DNA of 64,000 bases from positions 2,671,501 to 2,735,500 of the forward strand of contig NZ_CP049783.1 in the NCBI RefSeq assembly GCF_015710975.1, in the 5' to 3' direction. The DNA comes from Paenibacillus polymyxa. Its GTDB lineage: Bacteria; Bacillota; Bacilli; Paenibacillales; Paenibacillaceae. The notes under the pieces were generated by a model. It made no database searches and was not told where the DNA came from. It saw nothing but the letters and a program-made list of their open reading frames with translations. Of this stretch, positions 47,749 to 55,257 are shown in pieces (the stretch's first letter is position 1; each line of letters opens with the position of its first letter). A program made the translations under genes and the position numbers.

Positions 47749-48924
47749 ATGGCGACAAAATTATATTACACCGCTCCAAATCTTACGGAGTGGGACACTC
47801 ATATTACACAGAGCATGGAAAGAGACGAAGCATTTTTTGTTATGCTCAAGGAAACGGCCTTTTATCCGCATGGTGGAGGTCAGCCATGTGATACAGGAAC
47901 GATTCAGGGCATCCGTGTATTAGATGTGGTTCTTGAGGATGGGGACATTTGGCATCAGGTAGAACGTTTGCCGGAGGAGGAGAAAGTGGCCTGCCAATTG
48001 GATTGGGAGCGCAGATTTGATCATATGCAGCAGCATAGCGGGCAGCATTTGCTGTCAGCGATTTGTCTGGAACTGTTAGGTGCGCGTACAGAAAGCTTTC
48101 ATTTGGGACAAGAGTACGCCACAATTGATGTCAACTGTTCTGATATAACATCCGCGCAGCTATCGGCAATCGAGCAGGAAGCAAATCGGCAAATCTACAA
48201 TAACCGCAGCATAAAAAGTTATTTTGTAACCCATGAGCAATTGAAGGACATTCCGCTTGTGAAAATGCCTAAAGTAACAGAAAATATTCGGATTGTTGAG
48301 ATCGAAGGCATTGAATATAATGCTTGCGGCGGTACACATGTGGCTCAAACCGGGGAAATTGGAATGATTAAATGCTTGAAATGGGAAAAGCAAAAAGGGA
48401 TGGCGAGAATCCATTTCAAATGTGGTGCTCGCGCACTCCAAGACTTTAATGAGAGTGCTCGGATTTTGGACGTGTTATCTACGAAGTTCAATACTGGGCG
48501 AAAGGATATTTTGACTCGATTCGAAAAGTGGGAGCAGGAGCATAAGCAGCTCAAGGCGCAAGTGGAGTTTCTACAAGAGGAAAATGCATCGTACCAAGCG
48601 AAAGAGCTGCTGTCTGCTGTACAGGGGCATGTTCTTGCTCATGTATTTGAACAAAAATCCATTCAGGAGATGCAGCAATTGGCTGCCAAGCTGACAGCTG
48701 AGCATGATTTGCTTGTTTTATTTGCCACAACAGCCGAAAACAAAATCATTCTGGCACATAATGGTAGCCAATCCGTTAGCTGCGGAGCGTTTTTGAAAGA
48801 GAATCTGGGCGCGTTTCAGGGCAAGGGGGGCGGTAGCAACCAATCTGCTCAGGCAGCATTTTCGTCCCGCGAGAACCTCTTGAATTTCTTTGAAACGGCC
48901 CAGCGGCAGTTCATTCAGGGCTAA
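47749..48924 (+). CDS. Alanyl-tRNA editing protein (AlaX family, with DHHA1 domain)
   Basis: 391 residues, a free-standing editing enzyme that removes mischarged Ser or Gly from tRNA-Ala. An N-terminal beta-barrel (ETAFYPHGGGQPCDTG) is followed by the zinc-binding editing core, with HSGQHLLS (H-x3-H) and CGGTH. After a coiled coil (about 265-300), a C-terminal DHHA1 domain ends with GKGGGSNQSAQA, so this is the longer AlaX-L form. ATG 47749 is favoured; the frame is open 20 codons further up to a GTG without a good ribosome-binding site. It is a single gene. Confidence 0.9.
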   Translation: MATKLYYTAPNLTEWDTHITQSMERDEAFFVMLKETAFYPHGGGQPCDTGTIQGIRVLDVVLEDGDIWHQVERLPEEEKVACQLDWERRFDHMQQHSGQHLLSAICLELLGARTESFHLGQEYATIDVNCSDITSAQLSAIEQEANRQIYNNRSIKSYFVTHEQLKDIPLVKMPKVTENIRIVEIEGIEYNACGGTHVAQTGEIGMIKCLKWEKQKGMARIHFKCGARALQDFNESARILDVLSTKFNTGRKDILTRFEKWEQEHKQLKAQVEFLQEENASYQAKELLSAVQGHVLAHVFEQKSIQEMQQLAAKLTAEHDLLVLFATTAENKIILAHNGSQSVSCGAFLKENLGAFQGKGGGSNQSAQAAFSSRENLLNFFETAQRQFIQG

Positions 48925-48936
48925 TATAATGGAGGA

Positions 48937-49638
48937 TTAGTGACGCAGCGGTAGCTTCCACTTTTCCTCTTCTGTAAATAAAATAAAAGAAAAAATAAGT
49001 GCAACAACAGCGCCCCAAACGGCTTTATCCCCAATCGTCAAAGTCAGAAATCCCCCCAGCAAGGCTCCTACCAAGAAGGCAGCCAGGATGACACCATAAC
49101 GCATCGCTCGAATGGCAGCGTTCGTGTCCTTAGTCGTTATGGCGACATACATAGCCTCTGTAGCTGATCGGAGATTACCGGTGCTGACCGTGGAGGTGTA
49201 CGGCACATCAATGAGCTTGCGGAAGGAAGTCATTTGTACGGAAGCGACGAACGAGACGATCACCACCACTACCGTATTGGGAACTCCTTGCGGAATCAGT
49301 CCCACGATGAAAAAAATTGCGATTTCCAGTAAAAGAATAGCGCGGGTCCAGTCCGGAGTTAAACGGTGGGTTGATTTGCGTTTAATCCCTTCAGCAACAA
49401 AAACCCCCAGTGAAAAGGCGATCAGAGGCGGGATATAGGATAATGCCTGAACCCAGTGCCCCTGAATGACTTTGACAGCCAGCAGGACGATATTGCCTGT
49501 CTGTGCGTTGGCGAAAACACCGCCTCTTCCAACAAAGGTATATGTGTCCAAAAAGCCCCCTACTAATGATAGTAAGGCGCCCAGTCGCAACGATTCGGAC
49601 GTTACCTGATGTAAATGGATTTTGCCTTTCATAAACAC
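48937..49638 (-). CDS. DUF1275/YoaK-family membrane protein
   Basis: About 233 residues with six hydrophobic segments; conserved start region LSLVGGFLDTYTFVGRGGVFANAQTGNIV, the YoaK/DUF1275 hallmark. Function of the family is not established; transport has been suggested. I take GTG 49638 as start because AGGAGG lies 10 bases upstream; the ATG two codons later is also possible. It is a single gene, convergent with the AlaX-type gene. Confidence 0.8.
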   Translation of the reverse strand: MFMKGKIHLHQVTSESLRLGALLSLVGGFLDTYTFVGRGGVFANAQTGNIVLLAVKVIQGHWVQALSYIPPLIAFSLGVFVAEGIKRKSTHRLTPDWTRAILLLEIAIFFIVGLIPQGVPNTVVVVIVSFVASVQMTSFRKLIDVPYTSTVSTGNLRSATEAMYVAITTKDTNAAIRAMRYGVILAAFLVGALLGGFLTLTIGDKAVWGAVVALIFSFILFTEEEKWKLPLRH

Positions 49639-49831
49639 GGCATATAAGCCTCCTATACTAAACGTCGATTCTTTAAAGCTAACACGAAAATCCAGGACCA
49701 TACAATTAAATTAATCACTTAAGCATGAAAATGACACAAAGAAGCCACATCAGGTCCCATACAATAGAAAGGACGCGATGCGGCTTGTTGGAGTGCTGCT
49801 TAAAGTGCCATCTGGAACTTCGAGAATATGC

Positions 49832-50350
49832 TTATTGCAGAGCTTGAACGAGTGCTTTACCAAACTCCTGTGCACCATCTGGGCCGTCGGCTGTAATAAT
49901 ATCGCTATGAGCGACGACATGCTGAGCGACATAGTCGGCTTGATGCGATTGGAGCTGATCCTTTTGCACATCCACGGGGTAGCATGTAGCCGTTCTGCCA
50001 GAGAGCAGGCCGGTTTGAGCCACAGCTACAGAGCCTGCGCAGATGCCAGCCACTAAAGTCTTTTGCTCATGAGCTTGTTTCAGCAGAGCTTGGAGATCCG
50101 CGTTATTCCACAGATGATCATTTGTTCCTGATCCGCCGATTACAGATACCACATCATACTCAGCCGGCACAGCGTCTGTAAAGACAAGATCAGCCGTCGC
50201 TTTACCGTTGTAGTCACCCATGATTTCGCCTGTTTTTGTACTGGCTAATGTTACAGTAACACCTGCTTGCTCCAGCGCTTCTTTTGGTTTAAATAATTCA
50301 TCCTCATTAAAGCGCTCTGGGGGTATAATAAAAAGAGCTTTTTTACTCAT
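49832..50350 (-). CDS. DJ-1/PfpI-family protein
   Basis: 172 residues, one domain. The nucleophile elbow is AGICAGSVA with C104; VSVIGGSGTND supplies the oxyanion region. Family members act as glyoxalase III, deglycase-like or chaperone proteins in electrophile stress. AAGGAGG lies before the ATG. It is divergent from an HxlR regulator at 50500 with about 150 bases between, so that regulator probably controls it. No signal peptide. Confidence 0.88.
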   Translation of the reverse strand: MSKKALFIIPPERFNEDELFKPKEALEQAGVTVTLASTKTGEIMGDYNGKATADLVFTDAVPAEYDVVSVIGGSGTNDHLWNNADLQALLKQAHEQKTLVAGICAGSVAVAQTGLLSGRTATCYPVDVQKDQLQSHQADYVAQHVVAHSDIITADGPDGAQEFGKALVQALQ

Positions 50351-50499
50351 ACTCTATTCCTCCTTGAGTGTGTAACGTTATTTACTATTGTAGGGTGGCT
50401 TCGTCGGGCTGTGAAGAATGCACTTTCAAGTACGGAGGTTACCTGCAGGTTACTATTCATGTGGAAGATCATGATGATTTCGAAGGAGTTAATTGATAT

Positions 50500-50892
50500 A
50501 TGTCTGATACGCTGAGAGAAGAAATACGGGAGAAAATTGTAAACGGAGACTACAACTGCGAAAAGGAATTAACGCTATCTGTGCTGAGCGGGAAATGGAA
50601 GGTCGTTATTTTATGGCATCTGGGTGTCGAAGGGCCGCACCGGTTCAGTGACCTGCAAAGGTTGTTTCCGAAGCTGTCGCATAAAGTGCTGACCAACCAG
50701 CTACGGGAGTTGATGGAGGACGGTATTGTACACCGGGAAGTGTATCCCGAAGTGCCTCCAAAGGTGGAGTATTCGATGACTGAGCTGGGGATGACGATTT
50801 TACCGATTGTGGAGATGATGTATGACTGGGGGAAAAAACGGGTGCAATCCATCCGTGAGGAAATGCAACGCAGCAGTGAGGGAAATGTTTAA
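50500..50892 (+). CDS. HxlR-family regulator divergent from the DJ-1-type gene
   Basis: 130 residues with a winged helix: [48 protein letters not shown]20 lies just before the first helix, the position of the redox or quinone-sensing Cys in YodB and HypR of Bacillus. Combined with the divergent DJ-1 gene, this suggests a sensor of reactive electrophiles, which is inferred. GAAGGAG precedes the ATG. Confidence 0.88.
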   Translation: MSDTLREEIREKIVNGDYNCEKELTLSVLSGKWKVVILWHLGVEGPHRFSDLQRLFPKLSHKVLTNQLRELMEDGIVHREVYPEVPPKVEYSMTELGMTILPIVEMMYDWGKKRVQSIREEMQRSSEGNV

Positions 50893-50944
50893 ATCTTGGA
50901 TGCGATCTTAGATGGACCTTTAACACTCCGTCATATAAAAAAAT

Positions 50945-50998
50945 AGAACGCCTTGCACGATGAGTACGAATTGTACCTAGAGCAAAGGCGTTCTTTGG
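50945..50998. terminator. Bidirectional terminator between convergent hxlR genes
   Basis: Outer stem AGAACGCCTT (50945-50954) with AAGGCGTTCT (50985-50994), and inner GTAC-GAATT-GTAC. A-rich before, T-rich after. Confidence 0.75.
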
Positions 50999-51059
50999 CA
51001 TGTTAGCAGTCTGTGTGTGGATCATGTTAGCTAGGAAAAATAGCTGTAGCCCATATGGA

Positions 51060-51395
51060 TCATTGCTGTTCAAGTGCTGGTAAAACCTCAATCCAGCGTG
51101 TAGCCCAAGTACCAATATGGTCAAATAAAGGAGCTAAATCGCGTCCCTTATCCGTAAGGGAGTATTCAATCCGCACAGGCTTTTCAGGATAAACCATACG
51201 TTGAATGATTCCTTCTTCCTCCAGCTCTTTCAAACGGTCCGAAAGGACTTTTCCACTTAAGTTAGGAATTGAATTCTCAATAGCGACGAAACGTTGCGGA
51301 CCATTCGTTAGTTGAAATACGATCAACACCGTCCAACGCTTGCTCAGTAGCTCCATAGCCTTTTCAAACCGTGGGCACATCTGCGGAATATTCAT
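51060..51395 (-). CDS. Second HxlR-family regulator, divergent from the FAD monooxygenase
   Basis: 111 residues: winged helix with MELLSKRWTVLIVFQLTNGP, FVAIENSIPNLSGKVLSDRLKELEEEGII. An N-terminal C7 matches the redox-sensing Cys of YodB/CatR-like members. It is transcribed away from the monooxygenase gene, and the intervening 250 bases carry two inverted repeats. It may therefore control the monooxygenase and possibly the ribA-ribD pair that follows. Confidence 0.87.
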   Translation of the reverse strand: MNIPQMCPRFEKAMELLSKRWTVLIVFQLTNGPQRFVAIENSIPNLSGKVLSDRLKELEEEGIIQRMVYPEKPVRIEYSLTDKGRDLAPLFDHIGTWATRWIEVLPALEQQ

Positions 51396-51435
51396 GTGAT
51401 CACCTCATGCTCCTATTATTAACGATTCACTGTTA

Positions 51436-51455
51436 AAAGTAAATGATTTTACTTT
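51436..51455 (+). promoter_or_regulatory. Inverted repeat, candidate HxlR operator
   Basis: AAAGTAAA and TTTACTTT are perfect arms around TGAT, 40 bases before the hxlR start. A second dyad, GTTAC-ATAAA-GTAAC, lies at 51502-51516 in the same intergenic region. Confidence 0.5.
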
Positions 51456-51651
51456 ACATAAATTTATTACTTGACGAAATCGAATGATATAAATATACTT
51501 TGTTACATAAAGTAACTTGTTAGCTTTGATACGGAGTTTAAGATGTAAATGCTTAAAATTTGAACTTAATTTGATATGATTAATGATGTAATTAAATGAA
51601 CAGATACGGACGAATCGTTGAGGTTATGGTTTGGGTGCAGGGGGAAGTCGG

Positions 51652-52749
51652 ATGAAGCTAGAATGTGAAGTGTGCGTAGTTGGAGGGGGACCCGCAGGGA
51701 CTTTGTTATCCTGTCTACTGGCGGAGCAGGGTGTTTCAACGATATTGGTTGAGCGGCAGAGCGTGCCCGGAAAGGCTTTCCGCGGTGAAATTTTAAACGA
51801 TGAGGGTCAGGAAGTGATCCGCAAACATAAACTGCTCGAACAAATTCATGAGGATCATATTCTCGCCTCCACAAGAATCGAATATTGGCAGCATCAGCAG
51901 CAGGTCAAGACGGTTGAGCCAGCTTCAATCCATGGTAATGTAGGGGTGCATATTCCACAACCTCGATTTTTGGATGCTCTGCTCAAGCAGGCGTCCACCT
52001 ACGAGTCTTTCCGTTACCTGGCAGGTACAACTGTGACTGCGTTGGAGGGTGACAGCGAGCAGGGGTACACGGGCTTGACCGCCCGCGATAAGAACGGTCA
52101 TGAGATTACAATTCATAGTTCTTTGATTGTGGGGGCAGACGGACGCTATTCGACTGTGCGCAAGCTGGCGCAGATGCTTGTGACTAACATTCGCCACGGC
52201 TATGATCTGCTATGGGCCAAAATCACGGCACCTACCGGGTGGGAGCCCGTCACTCGTCTAGCCCTGGTCAACGGAGGTCAGTTGGCTTTATTCTCGCAGG
52301 CTGAGGGCTATATCCAAATTGGCTGGAATGTGGAGGAGGGGAGCTTTTCCACCCTGTTTAAGCAATCTTTTGAACCATTTATACAGCTGTTTACGGAGGC
52401 TTTTCCAGATTTAGAGCATAGTGTGCATGATCACATTCGTTCATGGAAGGACTTCGTACCGTTGGATATTTTCAGCAGCCGTAGTGACACATGGGCACAG
52501 AATGGACTGGTCCTGATTGGAGATGCGGCGCATACCATGACACCTACGGGAGCTTTTGGTTTGAACGCTGCTTTGAAGGATGCCGATGTGCTGGCCAGTG
52601 AGCTTCTTCGTTTACGCCAGCAGGTATATACCGCAGAAGACCTGAAGGCTTTCGAAGATGGACGACGGCAGGCTGTCACCGAGCTTCAGGAGCGTCAACT
52701 AATCTTGGAGTCCACGTTTCATGAACATTTCTTACACATAGTTAAATGA
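51652..52749 (+). CDS. FAD-dependent monooxygenase (aromatic hydroxylase type)
   Basis: 365 residues of the p-hydroxybenzoate-hydroxylase class. The N-terminal Rossmann motif VVGGGPAGTLLSCLL ends in the acidic ILVER, the middle DG motif is VGADGRYSTVRK, and the C-terminal GD motif is LIGDAAHTMTPTGAFGLNAALKDADVL. It uses NAD(P)H and oxygen to hydroxylate a ring or oxidise a small molecule. AGGGGGAAG precedes the ATG at 51652. The gene is followed after about 80 bases by ribA- and ribD-type genes, suggesting a shared task. Confidence 0.88.
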   Translation: MKLECEVCVVGGGPAGTLLSCLLAEQGVSTILVERQSVPGKAFRGEILNDEGQEVIRKHKLLEQIHEDHILASTRIEYWQHQQQVKTVEPASIHGNVGVHIPQPRFLDALLKQASTYESFRYLAGTTVTALEGDSEQGYTGLTARDKNGHEITIHSSLIVGADGRYSTVRKLAQMLVTNIRHGYDLLWAKITAPTGWEPVTRLALVNGGQLALFSQAEGYIQIGWNVEEGSFSTLFKQSFEPFIQLFTEAFPDLEHSVHDHIRSWKDFVPLDIFSSRSDTWAQNGLVLIGDAAHTMTPTGAFGLNAALKDADVLASELLRLRQQVYTAEDLKAFEDGRRQAVTELQERQLILESTFHEHFLHIVK

Positions 52750-52832
52750 TATAAAACCCCGACAACAACGATTAGCCTGAGAAATGTGAGGCATTTCATA
52801 TATAGAGTTTATATAAAGGATGGTGCAGAGAG

Positions 52833-53597
52833 ATGAATATTAAAGATGTAGCTACGCTACTTAACGATAAAATTCAAACTGTTCGTGGAGAGCAATCCTC
52901 GACAATTTTGGTAGGACCGATCAAGCTGCCAGTTAATTTAGAAGGGGAAACGGTTGTTTTTCAATGGTATTGCTGGCTACCTGTACGGGACGAGGAAGAT
53001 CGCCAGAACTTACTGAATGCCAATGCTGAGACGATCGTGAAGCGATTGTCCACACTGAACTTGGCGGAGGGACAACAATCAAGTGTATTGGTGTACGGGG
53101 ATCTCCAACAGTCCGAAAATGCATTAGTTCGCATGCATAGTATTTGTCATACTGGAGATATTTTTGGTAGCAAGCGTTGTGATTGCGGATTTCAACTCCA
53201 TCAGTCGATGAAAATGATTGTGGAACATGGAACAGGTGCATTGTTCTATCTGGCAAATCATGAAGGTCGCGGAATCGGTTTGTTTAGTAAAGCCATGGCT
53301 TATATTCTACAAGAAGAAGGCATGGATACCGTCGAAGCCAACCATCAGTTGGGTTTTGAAGATGATACACGCAATTATGCGGATGCCATTAGTGTGCTTC
53401 AACATCTGAGACAAAAACCAGTAACTCTGATTACAAATAACCCTAAAAAGCTGGATGCCTTGAAGAAGTCGGGTATGAATGTGGCGGGACGTATGCCGCT
53501 CTGGGGCGATGTGTCACAATATAATGAACGGTACTTGAATACAAAAGTAGAACGATCCGGCCATTTGCGGGATTCCGATCTCAGGGAGGTTCTATGA
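52833..53597 (+). CDS. ribA: GTP cyclohydrolase II (RibA-type, accessory copy)
   Basis: 254 residues, longer than stand-alone RibA (about 196) by an N-terminal segment of about 80. The zinc cysteines C105, C116 and C118 are in place (SICHTGDIFGSKRCDCG), and LANHEGRGIGL and LITNNPKKLDAL form the rest of the active site. It opens GTP to 2,5-diamino-6-ribosylamino-pyrimidinone phosphate, the first step to riboflavin and to some flavin- or pteridine-like natural products. It overlaps ribD by four bases. No ribB, ribE or ribH follows and no FMN riboswitch is visible, so this is probably not the main riboflavin operon. Confidence 0.88.
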   Translation: MNIKDVATLLNDKIQTVRGEQSSTILVGPIKLPVNLEGETVVFQWYCWLPVRDEEDRQNLLNANAETIVKRLSTLNLAEGQQSSVLVYGDLQQSENALVRMHSICHTGDIFGSKRCDCGFQLHQSMKMIVEHGTGALFYLANHEGRGIGLFSKAMAYILQEEGMDTVEANHQLGFEDDTRNYADAISVLQHLRQKPVTLITNNPKKLDALKKSGMNVAGRMPLWGDVSQYNERYLNTKVERSGHLRDSDLREVL

Positions 53598-54694
53598 ACA
53601 CTCACGAAAAATATATGCGCCTGGCACTGGAAAATGCCAGAAGTGCCAAAGGGCAAACAGAACCGAATCCGCTCGTCGGATCAGTCATTGTTAACAATGG
53701 CCGTATCGTTGGGATCGGCGCTCATTTGAAGCCTGGTGAGCCCCATGCCGAGATTCATGCCTTGCGTATGGCGGGGGAACACGCTCAGGGAGCGACGATC
53801 TACGTAACGCTGGAGCCGTGTTCTCATCACGGCCGGACAGGCCCGTGCGCGGAAGCGATTGTGAAGGCAGGCATTCGCCGGGTGGTGATTGCAGCACTGG
53901 ACCCGAACCCGCTGGTTTCCGGCAGAGGGGTACAGATTTTGAAAGATGCGGGCATTGAGGTCATTGTCGGCGTATGTGAGCAGGAATCGATCCGCATGAA
54001 TGAAGTGTTCAATCAATATATCGTGAGCAAGCGACCTTTTATTACAATCAAATCGGCAGTAACGCTGGACGGTAAAATTGCAACTCGAACCTCTGAAAGC
54101 AAGTGGATCACATCTGAGGCTGCACGGGAGGATGTGCATCGTCTTCGTCACGAGCATGTAGGCATCCTGGTCGGTGTACAGACCGTGATTCATGATAATC
54201 CTCAGCTTACGACTCGTCTACCAGAAGGACGGAATCCGATTCGTATCATTCTGGATAGTAAGCTTCGTATTCCATTGGATGCTCGTGTCATTACAGATGG
54301 AGAGGCGCCGACCTGGATATTCACAGGGCGGGCTTATGATGAAGGCAAGCGAAGCCAGCTGGAACAGCTCGGTATAAAGGTTTATCCGACACAGGATGAA
54401 AACAGTGAGCGGGTCAACTTTCCGCAAATGCTGGACATTCTGGGGGCGGAGGAGGTCTCGTCCGTATTCGTGGAAGGTGGGGCCGAGGTGAACGCTTCGT
54501 TCGTGCAGCAAGGCCTGGCAGACAAGCTGGTGCTGTATATGGCGCCGAAGCTGGTTGGAGGGCGCGCAGCCCCGGGCTTTCTCGGGGGAGAGGGCGTGTC
54601 TGCGATGAGCGATGCAGTGGCCTTGCAGGATTTGAGCGTAACACAGGTTGGCGTGGACTGGAAAATAGAAGGGTATTTTGGGCGAGGAAAATGA
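53594..54694 (+). CDS. ribD: Bifunctional pyrimidine deaminase/reductase RibD
   Basis: 366 residues. The N-terminal deaminase domain has HAE (51-53) and zinc cysteines C76 and C85 (PCSHHGRTGPC). The C-terminal reductase domain (about 148-360) has KSAVTLDGKIAT and VFVEGGAEVNASF. It carries out the second and third steps after GTP cyclohydrolase II, giving the ribitylamino-pyrimidinedione phosphate. Translation is coupled to ribA (ATGA). The stop codon lies inside the left arm of an 11-base inverted repeat (54688-54698). Confidence 0.94.
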   Translation: MNTHEKYMRLALENARSAKGQTEPNPLVGSVIVNNGRIVGIGAHLKPGEPHAEIHALRMAGEHAQGATIYVTLEPCSHHGRTGPCAEAIVKAGIRRVVIAALDPNPLVSGRGVQILKDAGIEVIVGVCEQESIRMNEVFNQYIVSKRPFITIKSAVTLDGKIATRTSESKWITSEAAREDVHRLRHEHVGILVGVQTVIHDNPQLTTRLPEGRNPIRIILDSKLRIPLDARVITDGEAPTWIFTGRAYDEGKRSQLEQLGIKVYPTQDENSERVNFPQMLDILGAEEVSSVFVEGGAEVNASFVQQGLADKLVLYMAPKLVGGRAAPGFLGGEGVSAMSDAVALQDLSVTQVGVDWKIEGYFGRGK

Positions 54695-54822
54695 GTGAGT
54701 TGTTTCGGGTGGAGAAGGAGGCTCCGCGAAGGGGTTGATCTTCCGATCGCTGTTGCAGTGGGATTCTTCGGATTGTATAAGATATTTAAAGGTAAGAATC
54801 CCACCGCAAAGTCACTCATTTT
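54688..54822. repeat. Palindromic element overlapping the ribD stop codon
   Basis: Outer arms AAAATGAGTGA (54688-54698) and TCACTCATTTT (54812-54822) match perfectly; inner arms GTGGGATTCTT (54758-54768) and AAGAATCCCAC (54794-54804) also match. The segment includes TGATCTTCCGATCGCTGTTGC (about 54736-54756, here in two parts: TGATCTTCCGA and TCGCTGTTGC), whose reverse complement occurs at about 59562-59582. This marks a small dispersed repeat. It may also terminate ribA-ribD transcription. Confidence 0.6.
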
Positions 54823-54975
54823 TCGAAATGGTGTGGAGCATGGGAAGGGCAGGAGAAACTAAACACTTAAAAGCTCAAACTCATTGATTCAAAAACTTAT
54901 AAATTCAAAAGAACAGAGGATCTGAAGGGCTAAAAAGGCCTGGAGGATTCTTTTTTTATATACTAAACGTTTATT

Positions 54976-55031
54976 AGGGTGAATGGTTAATGGGGTGAAT
55001 AACTCATAAGGTGAACGTCTTATGGGGTGAA
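54976..55031. repeat. Four GGTGAA repeats at exact 16-base spacing
   Basis: GGTGAA starts at 54978, 54994, 55010 and 55026, each unit preceded by a similar A/T-A-T-R-G block. The regular spacing suggests a protein-binding array. It lies about 230 bases before the glucanase start. Two copies of CAAAATGACAT (55034 and 55057) follow directly. Confidence 0.55.
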
Positions 55032-55257
55032 ATCAAAATGACATAATTACTTAATACAAAATGACATGATTTTTGGGTTTTTCGTCCTGGTTTCTTGTGT
55101 ATTTTTAGAGACTTTCGCCTCGTTTAGTTAGATTTTAGAAATATAAGGATTGACCTGGAAATAGAGATCAAGCACAATGAAGTTGAATTCAGCTTGGAAG
55201 AAAAGGGAAAAGCCTTGCAGGGAAAGGGATAAGAGAATTCAAAGGAGGATGTTGGTT

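Noticed and set aside
52750..52832. FMN riboswitch before the ribA-type gene
   Set aside because: The gap is only about 80 bases and shows none of the conserved RFN-element blocks.
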